From assembly GCF_014926405.1 (NCBI RefSeq), contig NZ_JACXXJ020000005.1, positions 191,001 through 255,000 of the forward strand: 64,000 nt of DNA, given 5' to 3'. The stretch comes from Agrobacterium vitis (GTDB lineage Bacteria; Pseudomonadota; Alphaproteobacteria; Rhizobiales; Rhizobiaceae). The position numbers were made by a program, and so were the translations under genes. The notes under the pieces are model-generated. The model did not search any database. It was not told the DNA's origin and saw only the letters and a program-made list of their open reading frames with translations. Numbering within the stretch: the stretch's first letter is position 1; every line of letters begins with the position of its first letter. This document shows, in pieces, positions 58,057 through 64,000 of this stretch.

Positions 58057-58425
58057 TTAGATCTTGCGGCGCAGCGAGAAATTCGAGCCGGCATCCGTGG
58101 TGCAGTTCAACTGTTCTGGCGAAACCAGCGCGCAATTGACCCGCGACTGGGTCTTGCGCACCAGCGAGGTCATGTTGATCTCCACCAGCGTCGGCGAGGT
58201 ATTGGTATAGGTGCCGGAGGCCAGAAGCGCATTGGTATCGCTGGAGCGGGTGGCAAACGTGCCGCCCTGGAAGGTGGAAACGATGCCGTTCGGATCGACC
58301 CAGGCGCCATCAACGCCCTGTGGCTGCGGCGCATTATACGCGACCTGGCGTGGCGGCGGCGTGCCCACGCAGGAGGACACGGCAAAGGCCGCGACGAGCA
58401 AAATTGCGATGCTTTTGACCTTCAT
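58057..58425 (-). CDS. omp10: Omp10-like outer-membrane lipoprotein
   Basis: 122 aa. A lipoprotein signal ends in AVSSC, with Cys around residue 19 as lipid anchor. The mature part reads [19 protein letters not shown], then [17 protein letters not shown] and [19 protein letters not shown]. This follows Brucella Omp10 almost motif by motif ([29 protein letters not shown], recalled from memory). The ATG at 58425 is preceded by GGAGA; the longer frame to 58449 is not needed. Family function in the envelope is poorly defined; it resembles protease-inhibitor (AprI-like) beta barrels. Confidence 0.85.
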   Translation of the reverse strand: MKVKSIAILLVAAFAVSSCVGTPPPRQVAYNAPQPQGVDGAWVDPNGIVSTFQGGTFATRSSDTNALLASGTYTNTSPTLVEINMTSLVRKTQSRVNCALVSPEQLNCTTDAGSNFSLRRKI

Positions 58426-58786
58426 GACAGTCTCCATCCGGCAGGACATTATGGCCGCCTATGTCTCTGGCCTCTGCCCGGTCGCCTCGGCCGGAGAGGT
58501 CTCTTGCTCTTCATATTCCCGGTTGGTGACAACCGATTTCCTGAAATACCACGAGGGCCGATCAGGTTCCATGCTGGCGACCATGCCGCGAAGATCGGTT
58601 GAAAGCAAGGCTTCCAACCTCTTCCCGGCCACTTGAACACAATCATGGCGTTGTTGTTCCACAGGGACATGAAAAGCATGCCATGTTGTTCTCAGCGCCG
58701 CGCTGCTTTTCGATGCGCGGCGCCGTTATTTCAGGCCATTGTTTCAGATCGGCAGACGGATATTGCCATCCGCCGTTCTGCAGCGT
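58426..58786. other. Intergenic region with one doubtful small ORF
   Basis: This 361-base gap lies between omp10 and homospermidine synthase on the same strand. A 67-codon minus-strand frame (58662-58459, GTG start, with DRPSWYFRKSVVTNREYEE) has acceptable composition but no ribosome site, so I do not call it as a gene. Nothing else is supported. Confidence 0.35.
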
Positions 58787-60229
58787 TTAGCGCACCAGGA
58801 TATTCTTGAACTGCCAGGCATCCTTGGTGTCGAGGTCTTCCGGGAACAGGCCGGGACGGCCGTCGAGCGGGGTCCAGTCGGTGTAATGGCCTTCGACCGG
58901 GCCGAGATAGGGCGACTGCACTTCCAGGCAGCGCTTGTAATCGACTTCGTCGGCCTCGACGATCCCAGCCTTCGGGTTCTCGATGGCCCAGACCATGCCG
59001 GCCAGCACTGCGGACGTTACCTGGAGACCGGTGGCATTCTGGTAGGGGGCGATGCGGCGGGTTTCTTCCAGCGACAGGCGCGAACCATACCAGTAGGCGT
59101 TCTTTTCATGGCCGTAGAGCAGCACGCCCAACTCGTCGATGCCATCGACCAGCTCGTTTTCGTCGAGAACATGCAGGACCGGCTGGGCCGTGCCGCCATT
59201 GCCGAACATTTCATGCAGCGACAGAACCGCGTCATTGGCCGGATGATAGGCGTAATGGCAAGTCGGGCGATAGGCGACCTCGCCATCCTTCTCGACCGTG
59301 AAGTAATCGGCAATCGAGATCGATTCGTTGTGGGTGACGAGGAAGCCGTATTGCGGGCCGGGCGTCGGGCACCAGGTGCGCACGCGGGTATTGGCGCCCG
59401 GCTGCTCCAGATAGATCGCTGCCTTGCAGCCCTTCTTGTGCTTCTTGGCATTCTTCGGCATCCAGTTTTCATGGGTGCCCCAGCCGAGTTCGGCTGGCTG
59501 CAAGCCTTCCGAAATAAAGCCTTCGACCGACCAGGTGTTCCAGAACACGTTGAGCGGCTTCGGGGTCTTGGCCAGCTGCGTGTCGCGCTCGGCAATGTGA
59601 ATGCCCTTGACACCGACCTTCTTCATCAGCTTGGCCCAGCCTTCGCGGTCACCGACCGAGGGCTCTTCGAATTTCAGGCCGATTTCATTGGCGATATTCA
59701 CCAGCGCCTGCTTGACGAACCAGGAGACCATGCCCGGATTGGCGCCACAGGTGGAAACGGCTGTGGTGCCGCCGGGGTTCTTGTTCTTTTCTTGGCGCAC
59801 GGTCTCGCGCAGCGCGTAGTTGGTGCGCTCAGAGTTCTTCATGTTCTTGTCGAAATAGAAGCCCAACCAAGGCTCGACCACCGTATCGATATAGAGCACG
59901 TCCAGCTTGCGGCACAGCTTCATCAGGTCGAGCGAGCCGGTATCGACCGACAGGTTGACGCAGAAGCCCTGGCCTTCGCCTTCTGTCAGCAGCGGCTTCA
60001 GCAGGTCCTTGTAGTTCTCCTTGGTGACATGCGCCTGGATATGCTTGATGCCATGCTTGGCCATCAATTCGGCCTCGTCATTGCGGGGGTCGATGACCAC
60101 CATCCGGCTCTTGTCGAACTTGAAATGGCGTTCGATCAGCGGCAGGGTGCCCCGGCCGATCGAACCGAAGCCGATCATCACGATCGGACCGGTGATCTCG
60201 CCGTAAACCGGATAGGTCTGGGTGGTCAT
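58787..60229 (-). CDS. hss: Homospermidine synthase
   Basis: 480 aa. NAD-dependent joining of two putrescine molecules (or spermidine plus putrescine) to homospermidine, the major polyamine of many Rhizobiales. The N-terminal Rossmann motif is IVMIGFGSIGRGTLPLIERH. The middle holds CVNLSVDTGSLDLMKLC and YIDTVVEPWLGFYFD; STCGANPGMVSWFVKQAL and CHYAYHPANDAVLSLHEM are family-typical. ATG 60229 follows AAGGAGAAAA. No other polyamine gene adjoins it. Confidence 0.95.
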   Translation of the reverse strand: MTTQTYPVYGEITGPIVMIGFGSIGRGTLPLIERHFKFDKSRMVVIDPRNDEAELMAKHGIKHIQAHVTKENYKDLLKPLLTEGEGQGFCVNLSVDTGSLDLMKLCRKLDVLYIDTVVEPWLGFYFDKNMKNSERTNYALRETVRQEKNKNPGGTTAVSTCGANPGMVSWFVKQALVNIANEIGLKFEEPSVGDREGWAKLMKKVGVKGIHIAERDTQLAKTPKPLNVFWNTWSVEGFISEGLQPAELGWGTHENWMPKNAKKHKKGCKAAIYLEQPGANTRVRTWCPTPGPQYGFLVTHNESISIADYFTVEKDGEVAYRPTCHYAYHPANDAVLSLHEMFGNGGTAQPVLHVLDENELVDGIDELGVLLYGHEKNAYWYGSRLSLEETRRIAPYQNATGLQVTSAVLAGMVWAIENPKAGIVEADEVDYKRCLEVQSPYLGPVEGHYTDWTPLDGRPGLFPEDLDTKDAWQFKNILVR

Positions 60230-60360
60230 TCATTTTCTCCTTGGAAGGCCGTTTGCCATAGGCGCATGATTTGCGAACACGGCTTTGCTCTGACCGGGTT
60301 CCTTCTCTTCCCTAGAGCATAATTCAACGACAGAATAAAGACGGCGTTTCAAGAGATTGC

Positions 60361-60386
60361 CTTCGGGCACAGGTAGCTGCCCGAAG
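60361..60386. terminator. Stem-loop after the membrane protein gene
   Basis: Perfect 9-base arms CTTCGGGCA (60361-60369) and TGCCCGAAG (60378-60386), nine bases past the membrane-protein stop on the minus strand. No T-run, so it is a weak terminator or RNA-stabilising hairpin. Confidence 0.5.
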
Positions 60387-60394
60387 CTGTTCGA

Positions 60395-61630
60395 TCAGGT
60401 ACCCGCCGCCGCGCGCTTTCGCTCCCGCCTGCCTAGCACTATGGCAGCGATCAGGGTCAAGATAAGAATCATGGCGGCTGCCAGCCACAGCAATAGCAAA
60501 CTGGCCGCGTCATATTCGCTGGCGAGACCCCGCGTGGTACCGTCGCCATAAGCGAAATTCCAGCCGCCGATATAGGCGATGCCAGTGACGAACAGGGCGG
60601 CGATGTAGCTGATGGGCAGAAGCACTGCACGTTTCAGGGCGGATTTCCGGGTGAAATTGACCGCGGCGCCGACCTGGCCATTGCCTTTCCAGATGGTGAT
60701 GGCCAGAACCGCGATGATTGGAAAATGTCCAACCAGATCCACCCGGCCGAATTCCAGCACGGCGGAGCCGAAGATCATCAGCAGTGCAAAGGCCGATAGC
60801 CGGCTGGCAACGGGCCCCCCCAGCAGCAGCATAGCGGCGGCGCCAAATTCAAACCAGCCGGAGAGGCTGAGAAAGACTTCTGGCGTCAACCCCATCGTCA
60901 AATAGGGCCGCGCGCAGAGCAGCGTCAGCGACCAGTCTGCGAAAGCCCATTTTTCCATGGACGCCCACATCAGCGTCCAGGACATCGTTGCGCCGAGAAG
61001 GCCGATCCGGTGGGCGGTGACGCTGGCGAGAACCCGGACCCGGAGCCTGTCGAGGCTGATGGCGATCAGGCAGATGGCAAATCCCAGGAAGAGAGGGTAA
61101 TCCAGCAGATGATAGGTTCCGTATTGGCGGGCCGCGCCGACCCATAAACCAATCAGGCCAAGTCCGGTCAGGCCGGCCCCCCGACGGGAGAGGCAAAGCG
61201 CGGCCAATCCGAGTTGCACCCACTGAATGCTCGCATCCGGGGCTTTGAGTTCCGGTGTCAACCAGATCGGCTCCGGGAGCATCCAGAGCCAGGATAACCA
61301 AAATGCAATGGTGAGACGGACTAGGTCGTCGGCCTTGAAGCCAAAGGGTCGCCGGATCAAGGAAAGGACCCGGCTAAGCCGGGCGTTTTTTCCTGCCGCG
61401 TCAATCGCTACGCAGGCCCAGAGCGCAGGCAGGCTCAGGGCGAGGCCAAGCAACCAGGTTGGTGTCGCCATAAACTGACCCGGTAATACAGGTTGCTCTT
61501 GGATATTAAAAGATTGAAACCACTTTATATGCGCAAAGGAATTGGTCTCACTATTCGCAAAAATAAATATTGAAACTAATATAGTAAATATTAATTTTCC
61601 TATTTTTCTATAATAAATATTGTTTTTCAT
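60395..61630 (-). CDS. Multi-pass membrane protein of unknown function
   Basis: 411 aa with an apparent signal or first helix (LIFTILVSIFIFANSETNSFA), then AHIKWFQSF, a motif I have seen at the mature start of similar uncharacterised membrane proteins. About eight further hydrophobic segments follow (for example WLLGLALSLPALWACVAI and LVGHFPIIAVLAITIW). The loop VTAHRIGLLGATMSWTLMWAS and EKWAFADWSL hint at a DoxX-like arrangement, but this is weak. The first ~45 codons are very AT-rich, unlike the rest of the gene. ATG 61630 follows AGGT. Confidence 0.7.
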   Translation of the reverse strand: MKNNIYYRKIGKLIFTILVSIFIFANSETNSFAHIKWFQSFNIQEQPVLPGQFMATPTWLLGLALSLPALWACVAIDAAGKNARLSRVLSLIRRPFGFKADDLVRLTIAFWLSWLWMLPEPIWLTPELKAPDASIQWVQLGLAALCLSRRGAGLTGLGLIGLWVGAARQYGTYHLLDYPLFLGFAICLIAISLDRLRVRVLASVTAHRIGLLGATMSWTLMWASMEKWAFADWSLTLLCARPYLTMGLTPEVFLSLSGWFEFGAAAMLLLGGPVASRLSAFALLMIFGSAVLEFGRVDLVGHFPIIAVLAITIWKGNGQVGAAVNFTRKSALKRAVLLPISYIAALFVTGIAYIGGWNFAYGDGTTRGLASEYDAASLLLLWLAAAMILILTLIAAIVLGRRERKRAAAGT

Positions 61631-61862
61631 ATTGATTTACCTATTTAAAATAATCAATACGTAATTTTATCTACCAATTCTCTTAATATGACAATTTGAG
61701 AATTTATATTCATGATATTTGCAATAACTAAAAATTTATTTTTAATGTAGAGTTTTCATTTTAATTTTATATTATAAAACTAAAATCGTAAAAGCCACCA
61801 AGACCATCCGTCAATCAAACGGTCGATCCTGTTGTTGTTATTGTTTTTTCAGTTTATGAAAA
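61631..61862. other. Strongly AT-rich intergenic region
   Basis: The 232 bases between pabC and the membrane-protein gene are dominated by A and T (runs such as ATTTATTTTTAATG), in sharp contrast to the GC-rich flanks. The bias continues into the first codons of the membrane-protein gene, to about 61490. No ORF, hairpin or repeat was seen. It may bind nucleoid or silencing proteins or mark foreign DNA. Confidence 0.6.
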
Positions 61863-62507
61863 TTAAGCGACAGCCCTGTGCTGTTCTTCCACCAGTTCGG
61901 CGCGGATCAGGCCGCGCAGGCTGTTTCCGACGAAGATCGCCCGTCCATTCAGGCTTTCCGGTTTCAGCAGATTGGCGCGAGCCTTGCGGTCCCGGATCAG
62001 CTCGGCGCGCAGGATGCCAGGAATGAGACCGCTGGTCAGCGGCGGGGTGGTCAGCATGCCATCCAACCCCTGCACGAAGACATTGGTGAATGTCCCCTCG
62101 CAGATTTCACCACGCTCGTTCAGTAGCAGGACTTCGTCTGCTTCTTCGGTGGAAAATTCGGCGCGGGCGGCGTCATAGGGATCGCGCCGCGACGTCTTGT
62201 GGCGATAGAGCGTATCCTCTGAATTCAGCCGGGTCTTTTGCGCGATGCGAAGACGCCAGATGGTGTTTTCGCCGACGGATTCGAAGGGAACTGCCGCAGC
62301 TTCCAGCTTGCCACGAAAATTCATGGCAAGGCGCACCCGGAGCGGGGTGTCGCCATGTACCACTTCTTTTAATGCCGCTTCGGGCTTGATCGGCTGGCGA
62401 AAACCCAGCGCATCGGCGGAGCGCGACAGGCGCCGCAAATGCTGGTCGAGCCTGATGAAGCCCTGTCCTGGCTCCCAGCGGAGCGTTTCAATCAGCGTGA
62501 AATCCAT
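61863..62507 (-). CDS. pabC: Aminodeoxychorismate lyase-type class IV aminotransferase
   Basis: 214 aa, short for the family but complete. It releases 4-aminobenzoate and pyruvate from aminodeoxychorismate in folate synthesis, with PLP. The Schiff-base Lys lies in YRHKTSRRDPYD. Other landmarks are LLLNERGEICEGTFTNVFV and LTSGLIPGILRAELI. Its start overlaps the pabB stop by 16 bases, so the two are coupled. Context with pabB makes this role more likely than branched-chain or D-amino-acid transfer. Confidence 0.88.
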   Translation of the reverse strand: MDFTLIETLRWEPGQGFIRLDQHLRRLSRSADALGFRQPIKPEAALKEVVHGDTPLRVRLAMNFRGKLEAAAVPFESVGENTIWRLRIAQKTRLNSEDTLYRHKTSRRDPYDAARAEFSTEEADEVLLLNERGEICEGTFTNVFVQGLDGMLTTPPLTSGLIPGILRAELIRDRKARANLLKPESLNGRAIFVGNSLRGLIRAELVEEQHRAVA

Positions 62508-63709
62508 TGATCACCTACCGCAAAGCGCGCCTTGAGCAGACATTCCTGATATTCCTGTTCGGGCTTCGAATCAAAAACAATCCCGCCACCGACATTGAAA
62601 ACCGCCCGGCGGCTTTTGAAAAGCCCCTGTTGCTCAGGGAAATGGTCTGAAATGGCCGGTTGATCAAATAAAGTCAGGGTGCGGATGGCAACGGAGAACC
62701 GCATGGGGCCTGCCGGATCGCAAAAGCCGATGGCACCGCAATAGATATCGCGCGGCCCCGCCTCCAGCCGGTGCAGGATCTGCATGGCGGCCAACTTCGG
62801 CGCGCCGGTAATCGAGCCACAGGGAAACAGCGCTTCGAGAATATCGCCAAGGCCCATTCCAGGCAAAAGCCTGCCGCGCACATGGCTGACCAGCTGGTGC
62901 AGCGTCGGATAGGTCTCGATGTCGAACAGTTTTGGCACGGTCAGGCTGTCAGGTTCGATGATCCGGGAGATGTCGTTACGCAGCAGATCGACGATCATCC
63001 GGTTTTCGGCCTGGGTCTTTTCGTCCGTCAGCATTGCCGCCTTGATCGCCTCGTCCTCGGCATCATCAGAACCGCGAGCCGCCGTGCCCTTCATCGGATG
63101 GGTCTCGATAAACCCTTCGCCATCCACCTTGAAGAACAGTTCCGGTGAGCGGGAGACGATGGCCGGACCGCCGAGCTGCACCAGCGCACCGTAAGAGACT
63201 GGCTGACGGGCGATCAGCGACCAGAAGACGTCGCGAGGGCTGCCCCGATAGGCCGCCTCGATGGGCATGGTCAGGTTGGCCTGGTAGCAATCGCCCTGCC
63301 TGAGATGCTGATGCAGGGTGTCAAACTGCTGCCGATAAGTCTCGAAATCCCAGGCTGCAACCGGGTTTTCCAGCAGGTGGGTGTTGCTTTCGGGGTGATG
63401 CGGGTGTCCCAGGGGATGAGCAGGGTCAGCTGGCGCGTTGAAAATGCCAAACTGGAGGAGCGGCATGTCTCGCCCATCAGGGATCAGTGGCCTCAGCTTG
63501 TCTTCAAACACAAAGCCCGCTTCATAAGCCAGCGCCCCCGCCAGCCAGTAGCCCTCTTGGCGGGCGCGTTCCAGCTGGGCAAGCGCCGGCAGCACGTCGC
63601 CGCCCCGCCGGGCGACGACGATGTCCACCGGATCGGTAAACACCAGCGTTTCACCGCTTTTGTCATTCCGAAACAGGATCGACGGTTGAAACGGTTCGGA
63701 TTGCGCCAT
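62492..63709 (-). CDS. pabB: Aminodeoxychorismate synthase component I
   Basis: 405 aa of the chorismate-binding superfamily. Converts chorismate and ammonia (from PabA) to 4-amino-4-deoxychorismate. Landmarks: ELFFKVDGEGFIETHPMKG, the ENRMIVDLLRNDISRI segment, VSHVRGRLLPG, FPCGSITGAPKLAAMQIL and VFNVGGGIVFDSKPEQE. Its N-terminus is shorter than in TrpE-like enzymes. ATG 63709 gives MAQSEPFQPS; the frame to 63745 overlaps pepF. The gene sits 19 bases after pepF and overlaps pabC; pabA is not in the window. Confidence 0.93.
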   Translation of the reverse strand: MAQSEPFQPSILFRNDKSGETLVFTDPVDIVVARRGGDVLPALAQLERARQEGYWLAGALAYEAGFVFEDKLRPLIPDGRDMPLLQFGIFNAPADPAHPLGHPHHPESNTHLLENPVAAWDFETYRQQFDTLHQHLRQGDCYQANLTMPIEAAYRGSPRDVFWSLIARQPVSYGALVQLGGPAIVSRSPELFFKVDGEGFIETHPMKGTAARGSDDAEDEAIKAAMLTDEKTQAENRMIVDLLRNDISRIIEPDSLTVPKLFDIETYPTLHQLVSHVRGRLLPGMGLGDILEALFPCGSITGAPKLAAMQILHRLEAGPRDIYCGAIGFCDPAGPMRFSVAIRTLTLFDQPAISDHFPEQQGLFKSRRAVFNVGGGIVFDSKPEQEYQECLLKARFAVGDQWISR

Positions 63710-63728
63710 CGTGGCTCGATCTGTCCGT

Positions 63729-64000
63729 TCAGGCTTTGGCGTCAAGCGCTTCCAGCTCGTCGATCAACCCTTCGATCATCGACAGGCCCTTGGCCCAGAA
63801 GGACGGATCGGTGGCATCCAGACCGAATGGCGCGAGAAGCTCGGAATGGTGCTTGCTGCCGCCCGCCTTCAACAGGTCGAAATATTTCTGCTGGAAGCCC
63901 TGTTCAGCGTTCTGGTAGACGGCATAGAGCGAATTGACCAGGCAATCGCCAAAGGCATAGGCATAGACATAGAAGGGCGAATGGATGAAATGGGGAATAT
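63729..64000 (-). CDS. pepF: Oligoendopeptidase F, C-terminal fragment (cut by window edge)
   Basis: About 90 C-terminal residues are visible: FVYAYAFGDCLVNSLYAVY-like text with HFIHSPFYVYAYAFGDCL, then KYFDLLKAGGSKHHSELL and DPSFWAKGLSMIEGLIDEL before the stop. This is the C-terminus of M3-family peptidase PepF, a cytosolic zinc peptidase cutting oligopeptides. The HEXXH motif lies outside the window. The stop is 19 bases before the pabB start, suggesting one transcript. Confidence 0.85.
   Translation of the reverse strand, partial: IPHFIHSPFYVYAYAFGDCLVNSLYAVYQNAEQGFQQKYFDLLKAGGSKHHSELLAPFGLDATDPSFWAKGLSMIEGLIDELEALDAKA

Noticed and set aside
58459..58662. 67-codon minus-strand frame upstream of omp10
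   Set aside because: Composition is acceptable, but there is no ribosome-binding site and I know no homologue; kept only as a note in the intergenic entry.

Overview
The window is a stretch of alphaproteobacterial chromosome, most likely Rhizobiaceae (Agrobacterium/Allorhizobium/Rhizobium group). The evidence is a glgP-glgB-glgC-glgA-pgm-glgX operon that includes pgm, a CpdR single-domain response regulator, homospermidine synthase, a Brucella Omp10-like lipoprotein, a 77-nt RNA with the architecture and genomic position of MmgR/alpha-r8, a ROSE-type RNA thermometer, and the palindromic intergenic repeats common in rhizobia. The DNA is GC-rich apart from a strikingly AT-rich patch near 61.5-61.86 kb. 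No insertion sequence, prophage, integrase or CRISPR array was seen. The only accessory-looking insertion is a vapBC toxin-antitoxin pair.

Layout. 1-9.8 kb: minus-strand glycogen operon (glgP, glgB, glgC, glgA, pgm, partial glgX), tightly packed, with paired palindromes in the glgB-glgC gap. 10.1-18.7 kb: a small conserved-looking protein, a TadG-like von Willebrand A protein, and a three-gene cluster (transglutaminase-DUF2126 protein, ATP-grasp/alpha-E fusion, second transglutaminase). That cluster belongs to a widespread family set predicted to build or process peptides, whose product is unknown. 19-22.1 kb: manC, an MscS channel and tRNA-Val(GAC). 22.4-25.1 kb: cpdR, an N-formylglutamate amidohydrolase, the MmgR-like sRNA and a hisN-type phosphatase. 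25.1-29.4 kb: an MpaB-like protein, an alpha/beta hydrolase preceded by a separate small terminated transcript with a 32-codon ORF, hsp20 behind an RpoH-type promoter and ROSE thermometer, and threonine aldolase.

30-37.1 kb: glutamate synthase genes gltB and gltD, separated by vapBC and a 52-aa membrane protein. 37.4-53.2 kb: two chemoreceptors with C-terminal xWxxF tails, a degenerate SGNH protein, a lytic transglycosylase, galU, an outer-membrane barrel protein, kdsD, an NfeD/stomatin pair, queCDE for 7-deazaguanine synthesis, and a 404-aa protein that I cannot assign. 53.4-64 kb: a secreted CXXCH protein, hemH, a 5'-nucleotidase with a LysM tail, the Omp10-like lipoprotein, homospermidine synthase, an unknown multi-pass membrane protein in an AT-rich setting, and a pepF-pabB-pabC operon.

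The genes fall into functional themes. Carbon storage and sugar nucleotides are covered by glg/pgm, manC, galU and kdsD. Nitrogen assimilation is covered by gltBD, the MmgR-like RNA, hutG and homospermidine synthase. The envelope is served by the outer-membrane proteins, the transglycosylase and MscS. The least understood content is the transglutaminase/ATP-grasp cluster, the 404-aa protein, the CXXCH protein and the small transcript at 27.5 kb.
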